Notes under the pieces: generated by a model
The model's database searches: none
The model's input: the letters and a program-made list of their open reading frames with translations, nothing else
What the model was told of the DNA's origin: nothing
Assembly: GCA_016508695.1 (NCBI GenBank)
Contig: VNKQ01000017.1
Location: forward strand, 744,001 to 808,000
Length of the DNA stretch: 64,000 nucleotides
DNA from: Hyphodiscus hymeniophilus
Lineage: Eukaryota > Ascomycota > Leotiomycetes > Helotiales > Hyphodiscaceae
Reading direction: 5' to 3'
Translations under genes and position numbers: made by a program
Shown: positions 11,217-22,392 of the stretch, piece after piece
How the letters are laid out: each line of letters starts with the position of its first letter
Position numbering within the stretch: position 1 is the stretch's first letter

Positions 11217-12514
11217 ATGGGGAAGTCATCAAAAGATAAGCGCGATGCTTACTACAGACTGGCAAAAGAACAAGGATGGCGAGCCCGAAGTGCCTTCAAG
11301 CTATTGCAACTCGATGAAGGCATGCGAGGCAATCCCGAACACAATTGGACACTACTAACACTCCTACACCAGAGTTTGACCTCTTCGCAGATGTTACCAG
11401 AGTCGTCGATCTATGTGCTGCACCTGGGAGTTGGAGTCAAGTCCTATCTCGAGTTCTGATCAAGGGCGAGAAATTCGGTCGAACAGCATGGGAAGACAAA
11501 CAGGAAAAACTACGGCAATTGATGCTGAAAGTTTACGATATCGACCCTTCGACTCCTGGAGTCGGCGCATCCCCCAAAGAATCTGCCAAATCAGACTCAT
11601 CACAGAAACCGTCATCTCAGTTACGGTCGGACGAGGATGCGCCGGTATTTAAGCCTCGGAAAGATGTTAAGATCGTTGCAATAGACCTCCAGCCCATGAG
11701 CCCACTACAGGGCATAACGACTCTTCGAGCAGATATCACACACCCTGCGACCGTTCCTCTCCTCCTCAAAGCTCTCGACCCCACCTATGACCCGGAATCA
11801 CAATCTCAACACGCTTCACACCCTGTCGATCTAGTACTCTCGGACGGCGCTCCAGACGTGACCGGTCTTCACGATCTGGACATATACGTCCAATCACAAC
11901 TCCTCTTCGCTGCCTTGAACCTAGCGCTCTGCGTGCTACGGCCGGGCGGGAAATTCGTAGCCAAGATCTTTAGAGGGAGGAACGTCGACCTTCTGTACGC
12001 ACAGCTGAAGATCTTCTTCGAGAGAGTCGTCGTCGCGAAACCGAGATCGAGTCGCGCCAGTAGCGTCGAGGCATTCATCGTGTGTCTGAACTTCCAACCG
12101 CCCGACGGCTTCGCGGCCACATTGGAAGAGCCCATGGGTGTCGGGGACCGGCTGGCGAGAATGGTACAGATGAGGACCGAGCAAGAACCTCTCGTCGCTC
12201 CAGCCATCCTACAAGATGCCGGACGGACAACCTGGTCTGCCACTCCTCTTGTGCCGACATATCCGAGAGACGATGGCATTGTGGAAATCTCGCTCCCAGA
12301 TGATGAAGCCGGCGCAAAGGCGGAAGGCCGATGGATCGCGCCGTTCTTGGCTTGTGGGGACCTGTCTGCTTTCGATGCCGATGCGTCTTATCATCTCCCA
12401 AAGGACCGAATCACGCTGGATCCCGTACAACCGCCCACTGCCCCCCCTTACAAACGTGCTCTCGAGATGAGGAAGGCTGCGGGTGGTGCGTATGGAAAGA
12501 CGAGCCTCTCGTGA
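11217..12514 (+). CDS. TRM7: tRNA (2'-O-ribose) methyltransferase, FtsJ family, Trm7 type
   Basis: SAM-dependent enzyme that methylates riboses 32 and 34 in the anticodon loop of certain tRNAs in the cytoplasm. The N-terminus MGKSSKDKRDAYYR followed by RARSAFKLLQLDEEF is diagnostic of Trm7. Exons 11217-11319 and 11373-12514 give 414 aa. The intron is GC-AG: donor AAG|GCATGC, acceptor CACCAG, with a textbook TACTAAC branch site; splicing this way restores the family sequence DEEFDLF...VVDLCAAPGSWSQVL. The K-D-K-E catalytic tetrad is visible: K28 in SAFKLL, D in LVLSDGAPDV, K in GGKFVAKIFRG and E in SSVEAFIVC. There is an extra Ser/Lys-rich insertion after the SAM motif (PKESAKSDSSQKPSS). The gene is convergent with the mitochondrial carrier downstream. 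Confidence 0.95.
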
Positions 12515-12875
12515 GAAGCAGTACGACGGAGTACGAATCGGTTTTTGCATAGCGTGGTGTTTTGGTCTGCGGAAATTTCGGGGTTTAGATGGAGGAAGTA
12601 CCTGACATCTGTCCGTGACAAGAAGAAGACGAGAAGCCCGTGGGCCATTGAAAGAAGACAGGCTAGACTGCTTAAGTGAGGAAGCCAAGTACGTTTAAGC
12701 TTGAAATTCATTCTGTGATATGATAGACAGCTGTATATGTAGACATATGAAAGCAACAAAACTGTCCAAGGAATGACGGCTCAAAAAATCACCTCCAACT
12801 CCTAACCGTAATGATGCCCCAAAAGTCACGGCTGAAAAGTGATCCGTCTGTCTGATCTCGTATTTCTCTTCCCTA
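12515..12875. other. Convergent 3' spacer between TRM7 and the mitochondrial carrier
   Basis: 360 bases between two gene ends. No gene-like frame; expected to hold both 3' UTRs. Confidence 0.5.
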
Positions 12876-13955
12876 TCACTTGGTGATAAATCCCAAGTAG
12901 TCCGCAACGATCAAAGTCACCATCCTACATTCCTCCGATTAGTAAAATGCTCGATTTTATCGAAGGCGAGATGGAACTTACGCATGGGGAGCAATTCTAA
13001 CGTAGTAAGTACCGAACCCTCTATAAAACCTCAAGATACCCTCCTCTGCGGCGACCTTCCTAAAACAATCAGCCATTCCCTTGTATGGCAATGTGCCATC
13101 CGGTTTCCTCGACTGCTTCTGTAACCTCGTCTTGACGAAGTCGAACGGCAGGCTGAAGAAACTAGCAAAGAAGCCCGCAACAGCACTCGCGCTCAAGGTC
13201 TGCGCTCTCGGACTCAGACTGCTGTCCTTGAATCGCTGTTTCGCCTCGGAGAAGAAGGCCAGTTGTCCGAAGTTCAGCGCCATGGCTCGCACGACGGTCG
13301 GGCTGGCACCAGCCCAGAGCGCGCCAACGCCTTCCGATTTCGCGATGCTGGACAAAGCGTCGATGACGGATTTGTAGTTCTTGCGTTCGGCGAGCGGCTT
13401 CAGCCCATCGGATTGCATGCGGATGAGAGCCAGGTCGGCGGGGTTGCCAATCATTGCTGCCAAACCGCCAGCCGTGAGACCGGCTGCGGCGCGCTCTTTG
13501 AAGCCAATTAAGGTGCCCTTGTCCTTCGCTCGTACCTGCAGATTCTTCATGAAGGTATCGAAGAAGCCGAGACGAGCGGTCGTGTACACCGCTTGGCGGA
13601 GAAGTCCTGCCGAGAGACCGGTGTACAGATCCATTACCTTGCCCGCTGCGATGATTTCTCTCGTCACTGTCAGGGGCGTCGGTTTGGGGCCTGTCTTCAC
13701 GCCCTCGCCTGCGAGTTGTAGACGCACTTTTATCATGTCGATGGGCTGGATGACTGTTGTAGCTACCATACCCGCCGCACCGCCATTCACAAACGGTAGG
13801 GCAGCGCGCATGAAGGGTGTGTGCAGGAAGTCATTCTTCGCGGCGAGGGGATCAGCCTTGGCCGTCTCAGCGAGCCGTTTGGTCGTCTCCATTGCTTCGG
13901 AGGTTTTGTTGCGCGCAGCTTCGGCGGCTTGCTTGATGCTGTTTGAGGTTGACAT
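12876..13955 (-). CDS. Mitochondrial carrier, 2-oxoglutarate/malate type
   Basis: Inner-membrane solute carrier (SLC25/MCF family). Exons 13955-12982 and 12924-12876 give 340 aa; the 57-nt intron has a TTACTAAT branch site and its removal adds the conserved tail MVTLIVADYLGFITK. Three repeats each carry the carrier signature: PIDMIKVRLQ, PADLALIRMQ and PFDFVKTRLQ. The spacing and the FVNGGAAGMVATTVIQP start match the oxoglutarate/dicarboxylate branch, so 2-oxoglutarate/malate exchange is the best guess; a related dicarboxylate specificity cannot be excluded. The N-terminus has an amphipathic, Ala/Lys-rich extension of about 50 residues. A long open frame on the opposite strand (13381-14028) is only a codon-bias shadow. 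Confidence 0.92.
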
Positions 13956-14406
13956 GGTGAGATGGGGAGGGGAGGGCGCGTATATAAGGGTGAGGTCAAG
14001 CAGCTTGAATGCTGGGGCGGGTCAGTAGGGGACATGTTGAGTATATAACAATGTTGGATGAAGAAGGCGCTCGTGCAGCCTGATGGTGGGGACGACTTGT
14101 CCCCTCCACTATGATTGGATCGCAATGACGCTGGCGACAAAGACACATGAAAGAGGTCGTGGATCATGGGCGAAATCGGGAGGAGGCTGATGGGTTGAAG
14201 CGTCTTGCCTTGGTTGTGAGGAGGAAGATGTTGAACCTCAGCACTTACTAACGTTTACGGAGTGGCAGGGAGGGCAACTTCGCCGGGTCCTGGCTACCGA
14301 AATCCCGCACGTAGATTGGCGAGCTGATTAGGCGAGGGGGTACGAATAGCACAGCCTTGTCTAGTAAGGCCGAGCGAGCATGCGACGACCAGGGGAACGA
14401 CGACGA

Positions 14407-14436
14407 CGACGATGATGAAGAAGAAGTTGTTTTCTT
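14407..14436. repeat. Trinucleotide microsatellite (GAC)n(GAT)n(GAA)n
   Basis: Consecutive acgacgacgacgatgatgaa-type trinucleotides. It creates a spurious poly-Ser frame on the minus strand. Confidence 0.85.
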
Positions 14437-15056
14437 TGGAGATGAAGAACACAAAAGAGAAGTAAGTACCTGAGGGGTATTTGGGGATGGTGGGAAAGCC
14501 TTCTTCCCGTGGAAGCTGGTTGCGCTGAGGTTGAGGGGATTGGATGGTGAAGATGCGGGGTTGTCAGGCACACGAGACAAAGGTCGCCCTCCAGAGTCCA
14601 GACAGCCACGCTGATTGACTGGACGGACAGCATTCTGGATGGGAGTGGTGACTTTGGAAGCGTGTCTTTCCGATTATTCCTGGGCGAGTGGATGATGGGT
14701 ATCTTAGGTCAGGATGACACCAACATTACTCTCCTTATGAATAAAGTAGGTCTGTCTGGCTCCAGAGCACATGGGGGAACAAAAGAGGATGCTGTCTTCG
14801 CCGAGGACACCGCACCCGTCGACCCAGAGGAAAAGGAAGGGGGCCAGCCACATACAGTAATGTACTTTACTGTACAGTACATACGTGCGAATACATGCAC
14901 ATACATGTAACGGGTATTTAGGAGGGACTGCATGTGTGCCTTGCTTATCCATGTTCTTGATTGAAGGGAGAAGTATGATGTGATCAGTCAATAGACTGGA
15001 CCATCAGGTATTGACTGACGTCCTTGGTGGTCCTGCTGGTAAATCATGCCTCCTCT

Positions 15057-15087
15057 GTTGTTGTTATTGTTGTTGTTGTTGTTGTTT
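15057..15087. repeat. (TTG)n microsatellite
   Basis: About ten TTG units interrupted by one TTA. Confidence 0.9.
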
Positions 15088-15152
15088 CCGGCACTCGAGA
15101 CTTTGTAGGTAGTAGTGCGGGGTAGCGATGAATGGAAGCGATAAGGGGGTCT

Positions 15153-15190
15153 TCCTACCTACTAGCGACACTACCTACCTACCTACTTAC
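15153..15190. repeat. (CTAC)n tetranucleotide repeat
   Basis: ctacctacctacctact arrays, with further short copies of the same unit near 15641-15655 and 15815-15830, so the unit recurs across the region. Confidence 0.85.
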
Positions 15191-15250
15191 TGTGCTCTGG
15201 ACTGTGGAGGAGGATGACGACGACTTGAGGGGATCTATTGCAGTTTCGGT

Positions 15251-15315
15251 TTTATTTCCACTTCTATTTATTTCCACTTCTATTTGCATATTTAATTCCA
15301 TATTTAATTCCATTT
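15251..15315. repeat. Short direct tandem duplications
   Basis: Two copies of an atttccacttctattt unit are followed immediately by two copies of an atatttaattcc unit. Confidence 0.8.
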
Positions 15316-15887
15316 TCAACTGCTTCCTCCCTCCTCGCGAACTACTGTAATCTCATCGCACCCTCAATCCGCTCTAGTGCCACACCACTCTCCTCTTGCA
15401 GCCTCGCCTCTTTCCTTTTCATTCCGATACCTTTTCGTGTGTGCCGCCAATTCTCCTTCCCTACATCAGCCTTTACCAAGGCATTGAATACTTTCCCACC
15501 CATTCCCGTCCGCGAGCGGAGATTCCATGCCGAGACTGTAATGCCGTTGTCAGCCGGCTGTTCTACACAGGAACCACGAGGATTCAGAGCGGCCAATTAT
15601 CACGTGCCTCATATCCAAGAGTAGAGGAAGCTACCTGAAGATACCTACCTACCTTGTTCGATCAAGCTAGCTGCAATCTGATGGAATGAGATACGAGTTG
15701 CATCGCAGAACTATCACGGGATATTCTCATTTCGGCGGCGAGGAACCTCCCGTGGTGGGTCGTCTGCGTGTGAAGTACAGCGGCTCGAGGCCGAGGGAGG
15801 TGGAGGTGGAGGTAATGCCTACCTACCTTACCCTATTATACACTTCGAATCAGGCTCAACAACTTCGCCCACCTATCATCTCTGATG

Positions 15888-15908
15888 AAGGTGTTGTTGT
15901 TGTTGTTA
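15888..15908. repeat. (GTT)n microsatellite
   Basis: Six to seven GTT units. Confidence 0.8.
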
Positions 15909-17153
15909 TATTAACAACAATCAATGCGAGGCCATTGTGGAACCTCATCTACGGAATCCTTGATCTTACAAAGCTCAAAACCTTCGCAAGGACCGCGAGG
16001 AACCAATCTGTTCGCAAGCCCACATGTGCGGCATATAACCGCCGTCTTCGAACCGCAAGCCTCCAGATCTCGAATTCTGTATGCCTACGCTATGCTGCTC
16101 TCTACTTTGAAGGCGCCAAAAGAAGGTGGGTAGTATCAGAATGATGCATCTACTACACCCACTTTCAAAAGTTCGATATTTCGGACTGGCTGTCTTCAAA
16201 GCTCAGATGATGCCATTCCCAGCTTGCGGGGCTAAGTAGGATACCGTGGCCATCAATGTTGGACATCTTCTCTTCGATGAGAGATTTCAAATGAGCACTG
16301 TTGCAGCTCCTAGCAGAAGTTCCTCTGATCCTCAGCCATCCTCGTCATAGCATGACGAGGTTTGTCAAGATAGCTGCAGAACTCCCAAGGCCAAGAGCAG
16401 GTTGAGTAATCTTCTTGCTCTCCTTCCCATCTGAATCGATCATACGATGTCGTGCAGATTCTGCAACAGATTCTGATCGGATCAATAGTTTTCGTGTAAC
16501 TCACGTTGGATGTTGGAAACTACATTCTTCGGTCTTAGCTGTTGGTTATTCTGCAGCAACGATTCGTCACTTCTTTGTACGTTTTTGTATTATTCCTGTA
16601 TCACATTCGGGTCTTCGGGATTTCCGCATCGAAACCCGTTTTTGGAGTGACGCGCATTGAAATGCCGAGTGGAAAACCAACACGGCCCTAGTTGGGTGCT
16701 GCACAGAAGAGACATCCACGACAATATCACACAGGGGTTTTGCTGTGAAGCTAGCTGTTGGTTGTACTCGTTGCAAATAGGACATATTCATGTAGCGAGA
16801 CCGAACCTCATTGGAATGTAAATCACGATGATTTCCGACCTCAAGTCGAGAGTCGTGGGGGTGGAGATCAGCAGGTGTCAAACAAAGGGCAACAAGTCTG
16901 CGGCTGGAAGCCGGCAACTGAAAGGGGAGACTGCGTTATTTGCTTCCTTGAGACCTTGTAATTGAATGTAGTAATGTCTCCCCTCACTTCTGTCATGCTT
17001 CAGCATTCGTTCTGCCTCATTCTATAAAATCGTCACCGTACAATCCAAGGTGACGGTAGCTGTGCAACTCCAAAAATAAAATTCACATCTCACTTTTTTT
17101 TCCCGTCTGGCAAAACACCTTGCCTTTCCCTTGTCAGATCCGATCCTTACAAC

Positions 17154-18836
17154 ATGGCCCTTTTACCTGCCTCAGCTGTAAGTGAGGTCGTCCAAAGCTG
17201 TTCCCAAATATTTTCATCTTCGGAGAAGAGAGATGATGCTGGCATTCAACCTGTGATTGTACAATCAGGAGGTGCATCTAATTGCAATATTGAAACAGAG
17301 GAAACAGGAGGTCAAGGAAACATGGAAAGTAACATTCCGAGAGCAGACGGTGGGATTGAAGCCTGGCTTTTCCTGGCAGGTTGCTTCGTCTTCGAAGCTT
17401 TAGTCTGGGGCAAGTCACCGACCAAATGAGACTATTTTGTCGAAACTGACACTCTCTTAGGCTTCCCATTTTCGTTCGGTGTTTTCCAATCTTACTACAC
17501 GACTCACCCACCGTTCTCTGATCATGCAAGTAGCATTGCAGTCATTGGGACGTGTTCAACAGGAGTTATGTACCTCTTCGCCCCTTTCTCACTGTATGCT
17601 CTCGAGGCTTGGCCATCTATTCGCCGTCGCACATCTATATTTGGTCTTGTACTTGCCGTTACTACCTTGATTGCTTCAAGCTTCTCAACCGCTGTCTGGC
17701 ACCTCATTGTCACACAGGGTGTACTTTACGCAATCGGAGGTAGGTTGATAGAAATCTTCTCGCCATGATTCTGAACACCTGATGACGTCTGGACGATCAG
17801 GATCTTTCCTCTATGCACCGACAGTGTTCTACCTCGACGAATGGTTCATCAAAAGAAAGGGATTGGCGTTCGGCGTCATGTGGGCGGGCGTTGGTAGGCC
17901 CCTCCAGGTCCTTCCCCTCACTTTACAAGCTAACAAATACAGGTACTTCCGGTCTAATCCTTCCCTTCCTCCTCACAGCCCTCTTGGACAAATACGGGTT
18001 CCGTACCACTCTCCGCGCCTGGGCTATCCTTCTCCTCATCCTTTGCACGCCTCTAATCTATTTCGTCCGCGGCCGTGTTCCCATCCCCTCAACCCCTGCC
18101 CCTCGCAAAGCTCTCTCCTACCGCTTTCTCCTCACGCAGACATTCCTCTGGCTACAAGCATCTAACATCATCGAATCTCTCGGCTTTTTCGTCCCTTCAA
18201 TCTACCTCCCTTCCTACGCTCGCTCTATCGGTCTGTCATCGGTCTCCAGCACTATCCTATTAGCGCTGCTGAACCTCTTCTCTGTCGTTGGAGCAATTAC
18301 TCTTGGACATTTGTGCGATAGGCTGCATGTTACGACCGTGATAGGAATCTCAACTCTCGGCTCAACGCTCTCTATTACGCTACTCTGGGGATTTGGGTCA
18401 AACTTTCCAATTCTGGTCGTCTTTGCTGCAGTTTATGGTATCTTTGCAGGCGGTTTCAGTGCGATCTGGACGGGTATGTATAAGGATGTGCGGGAAAGAA
18501 GTCCGGAGGTGGGGATGGGGATGTTGATGGGATTGTTTAGTGCCGGGAGAGGTATGCTTTGGGTCTATTCCTTGTCTTTTGATATATCCCCTTGATCCTG
18601 TGCAAGTTTCCACCGTGCGGTATGTCTTGAGTTATGGTTGCTGACTGAAGATCCTGATAGGTATTGGCGCCGTCTTAAGTGGCCCTGTCACCGAGCTGCT
18701 GTTGGCATACGGCGGGTTTGACACCGGTGGTTTGAAGATTGGCTATGGCACGCGGTACGGTGCGTTGATTGCCTTCACGGGTGTAAGTGCTGCTTGCGGG
18801 GTTGTGTGTTTCGGTGCTCGTTGGAGAAGATCATAA
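17154..18836 (+). CDS. MFS transporter, monocarboxylate-permease (MCT/SLC16-like) type
   Basis: Plasma-membrane transporter of the fungal monocarboxylate-permease-like branch; the substrate is unknown. Exons 17154-17409, 17461-17739, 17801-17893, 17943-18551 and 18661-18836 give 470 aa with all phases closing. A hydrophilic N-terminus of about 65 residues precedes TM1 (AWLFLAGCFVFEALVWG). The first intron uses a GC donor (TGGG|GCAAGT ... CTCTTAG); only this splice gives the family signature VWGFPFSFGVFQSYY. Later features are TAVWHLIVTQGVLYAIGG, FLYAPTVFYLDEWFIKRKGLA (the conserved segment after TM4) and the loop GHLCDRLHVT. The C-terminus is short and ends RWRRS. The gene is convergent with the HET gene. 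A role in uptake of organic acids or in metabolite export is possible but not shown. Confidence 0.9.
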
Positions 18837-19665
18837 GCTGCGTATGAAGTGATAATGGAGTTAGTGAGATCCCAAACCGGAAACCTCACTCAAGAGGCGA
18901 GGCTTTCGTTATCATGTGGCCCTCTATCTACCTCTTTACCTTCAATTCCACCTTGCCGCCTCGTAAACTCATATCTTAACCTTTGGAACATGGAATTCCT
19001 GTCGAATGATTCAAATGTTCCATTGACGTTCACCTTCAGTCACTCACGAACCCATCGCCCTTTCCATGAGATTGGATATACAGCAGCGATCATATTCCTC
19101 CAGCACAAACGTCCCCATCTCAACTGGCGGCTCACATACTCGTTCCCAAACTTTTGGGGCTATCCCATGCTTCCCGGCTCGGAAAGGCAGTATTGAGGTT
19201 TGAGGGCATCGTCTCTCGGTCTACTGTACGTAACGAAGCTGGTGTACGGTAGGTCATTCAGTTTCCTAGCCATGGCGACCGGATCTTTGGTATCGTCACT
19301 GGGCAGTCTGTGTGACTCGCTTCAGGGGCGGCCTTTCTCATCGGTCTGTCGACTTTCAGATCTTGCTTTTGAGCCTGGTAGGTCATGTCTCTGTCTGCAG
19401 AGTCGATGAGAGGAGGACGATGATTTGTCCTAGTCCGAAGGTATCGAAAAATGTGTCCCATCTTACATCCCAGATCCCAGATCCCATAGTTAGAGACACT
19501 TGTATGAAATTGCGTGATATGGTGTCACCGTTCTGTAGGATGAGGAAGGATGTGGGACCAAGTCGGGAAGTATATCTGTCTCGCAAGCGGCTCCCACTTC
19601 TAAGACATACAATTGAATTCGTGGAAACTAAGATCGAAGCAATGTCTGCAGTACCGACAAAAGAC
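18837..19665. other. Convergent spacer, no gene recognised
   Basis: 830 bases between the transporter and the HET gene 3' end. A minus-strand open frame (19383-19721) overlaps the end of the HET gene in another frame and lacks family signal. Confidence 0.5.
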
Positions 19666-21739
19666 TCACCGGATCGAAAACCATTCCAAGTCATTCTCCT
19701 CAGCTGGCCAAGCCTCCCCATTCATTATTCCATGAACATAACATGGCCCTGTCATCCTATGGTAATCATCGACAGGTCGGACTACGAATGGAACATTCGA
19801 TCCGCTCAAGAGCACAATGCGATCTCCGACTTCTGTCATCTCGGGAACAGAAGCCATTAAACCACCCACCGTGACACAAAGCGGCTGCTTTCTGAGCCAT
19901 ACGAAGGATTTCAGCTCATCGTCATCTCCGGTGGACATTCCTGTCGCAATGTTCTCGATGCTGACACCCGATGTTAAGGCTGTGTGCCATTTTCTAAATT
20001 CTCTTCCGACATGCGACGGAGCTGGGTAAGCATAATTGATGTCGGTGTTGCAGCACAGAGTTCGCCAGAGCACGTCTAAAATATTCTCTCCCGTATGGTA
20101 TTTTGCCAGGGAGGATCCGAGCAAGCAAGAGTCCTTCCATCCAGATAGCTTTTCGCGAGGTTTGGTCATGTCCCACGCACCGACGGTAAAGGATAAGTTC
20201 TGGACCCAGTCGATAGGTTTGCCCTTCGCTCGCAGCTCTGTGCTGTTGTCATGAAACTCGCAGATGGCTTTTGACCATCTCGCTGCCTTGTACAAGTAGT
20301 ACCTAGAGACCAGAAACTTCATGACCGCGGAGCGACACTAGTCAGGAGCCCACGAGGGATGGCTCGAGGCGAGATCCTGGGCGTGGAGCTCTGCCAGAAT
20401 GTCCAGCGATTGGGAATAGTTGATCCAGCCTTTAGCAACCTCGACCAGAACCTTGGATGGCGTCCTGCTGTAGTCGGGATCCGGAAGGACCTTTGAAAAT
20501 GCGGGACATAGGCCCAGGATCCCATATATAATGTCTCGAGGATCCGTTGCCTTCAGATGCCTTGCGTTGTTAAGGATTCTCAGCAGCATTAATGAGAGGT
20601 TGTCATCAGCAGTACCTTGCAATACCCAACGGACTGAGCTCAGGTGGGTCCTTGAGGTTCTGAAAATGACACGGAGCCCGCGCATGGGAGCCAAAAGAGT
20701 TCTGGCCGCGCGGTCTCTACTGAGAACGTCGTAAAAAAGAATCAAATCGGAGTAATTTGCCGTTTTTGAAGAACAAATAAGAAGTGCATTTTTTGAAAGT
20801 GCAGCTTCTTGAAGAACCCAAACACGTTCCCACCAAGGACGGTCGTGAATGTAGAAGAGACTACGGAGAAGAGCACTACCTTTACTGGTCAAAAGCTTGT
20901 CTTCCATGTCGGAAATAATCTGTTTGTAAATTAAGGAAGAAGTAGGAGGCTTTCTGTGTGCTTGCAGTTTTCTCATCTGCATCGCCATTGTACCAACATG
21001 TTCGAGATAGAGGTCTGAAACTGCGCGACCCGTTCTTGCGTCGACGTCTTGGGATTTTTCACCCAGCCAAATCAAGACTTGGTGGGCTTTGCTGTAGATC
21101 TTGCACATTAGGCCGACCTGATGCCCACGTTCTTTGTCATCTTCCTGATCAATGCATATCGCATCAACCCATAGCACACGCTCCTTCTCATGATGGCGAA
21201 GCCTTCGAAGAGCTCTGCTGCAGTTCAGCGTTAGCATAATGCGACGACCATCACATGCGACAATTTCGGAACGTGCCGAATCGCCGTCTGTTGTTGCCAT
21301 GTATATGACAAAGCATCGTATTGAGGATGGTACCGTGATCGTACTTCAAAAAGCTTAATTTCAATGGGTTCAAATCCAGATCCAGGATGAATAGTCAATA
21401 GTCTGATCGAACCGATATATCGCAATGGTGAGTATTTGTACAGACTCGTCGATACGGCGGACTGCTCCGGGTGAGGCGGAGATGTAATATGGATAGAATC
21501 AACTGTTGAACGTTAGAAACACTTTCACAAAGTATGTACATCAGAGTACGCATACCACGTGATAACAGGCCCGTCACCTGATCGTCGAAAGATACCTTCG
21601 TCGTCTTGATGGTGTCAACTGGAGTGGAAGCGGTTTTGAGTTCTCGTAGATGTGACGCCGTAGCATTTTCTTGTAGCTCAACTGGTCCGTCGAAGCTTGC
21701 ATTTTGAGCGGGCTGTTGACGCGACTGATGCGACGACAT
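19666..21739 (-). pseudogene. HET-domain (heterokaryon incompatibility) gene, interrupted
   Basis: HET proteins trigger self/non-self recognition and cell death in fungi. Exon 1 (21739-21556) joins exon 2 (from 21502) across a 53-nt intron. The HET domain begins RYIGSIRLLTIHPGSG and includes the motifs YDALSYTW, VLWVDAICIDQ and KIYSKAHQVLIWLG. Two lesions are seen. Right after YDALSYTW the frame shifts by one base near 21297; one extra G would restore it. At 20338-20340 the conserved HPSWAPDW motif ends in TAG where Trp (TGG) is expected, in the same frame as the downstream part (KFLVSRYYLYKAARWSKAIC). The C-terminus is typical (IMNGEAWPAEEN ... WFSIR). An intact version would be about 673 aa. 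The frameshift may be a sequencing error; the stop looks real, so the gene is probably inactive or truncated. Confidence 0.75.
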
Positions 21740-22392
21740 CTTGATATTCTGGCTAGCTGTGATTGCCTTAATAGACGACGGCAGAATTACCCTGATAGCT
21801 TATATGTTCAAGGCTTTGCACCACTGATGGCTTTTGGTCGATGCGGGTCAGAAGTTTTGCTCGCTCAGCAGACTGCGCTTCGGATTCATGTAGTTCCAGA
21901 TGCTAAGGTCTTGTCAAGCAAGAATTGCGATTGCAATGATGTGAAATGTTTGAAATCTTTGGAAGTCCGAAGGTCGAGGCTGTGTCGAAGTGTTGAAGTG
22001 TTGAAGCTTGGGGCTGTGCATGTGTCGGAGCCTAGCCGCCATAGATCGGTGGCTGCAGGTCTTCCCAAAGCAAAACAACCAATCAAATCTTCACCTATGG
22101 ATTCACCTTGTGACTTGGTCTGGTCTTCATGAAATCTTGTCCGTTTCGATCCATATCAATTTCTCGTCGTCGTCCTCGTTGTCGTCGTCGGAGAGCTTTG
22201 CAATACAAAAAATGCATGCCTTGTGTTTGCTATGCTGATCTTGAGTAAACTATCACCCCGATTATCAGTGGATTAGATAGGCATACTATATTGTTCCGAA
22301 CTTGTGAGACTTGGGATGTTATAAACCAATACATGAGGTACGAGAAAGGTATATCTGAATTTTATATAAGTATGTTGATGAGAGATTTGAAT
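21740..22392. other. Spacer upstream of the HET gene
   Basis: 650 bases holding the HET promoter and the SWF1 3' UTR. A short tcgtcgtcgtcctcg microsatellite-like run lies near 22163-22192. No gene recognised. Confidence 0.45.

Larger units (their letters stand above)
13956..17153. other. 3.2-kb gene-poor, repeat-rich region
   Basis: No frame here shows a recognisable protein family or a convincing exon structure. It contains several simple repeats listed separately and short palindromic stretches near 14865-14900 built from gtac/catg units. A weak possibility is a minus-strand Ser/Pro-rich frame (14248-14580), but its serine run is encoded by a trinucleotide repeat and it has no family signal. 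The last part must hold the promoter of the transporter that starts at 17154. Confidence 0.5.

Noticed and set aside
13381..14028. 215-codon plus-strand open frame opposite the mitochondrial carrier
   Set aside because: It lies wholly antisense to a well-conserved gene and reflects that gene's codon bias; its translation resembles no family.
14248..14580. Ser/Pro-rich 110-codon minus-strand frame
   Set aside because: The serine run is created by a trinucleotide microsatellite, and another frame over the same bases is equally open.
15342..15596. 84-codon minus-strand frame in the gene-poor region
   Set aside because: No ATG-supported exon structure, family motif or conserved pattern was recognised; the opposite strand is open as well.
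19383..19721. Minus-strand open frame at the end of the HET gene
   Set aside because: It overlaps the HET C-terminus in another frame, and the HET gene already ends in a typical way at 19666.
20305..20340. A 36-nt GT-AG segment that might remove the HET stop codon
   Set aside because: Splicing it rejoins TA with G and recreates TAG, so it does not rescue the frame.
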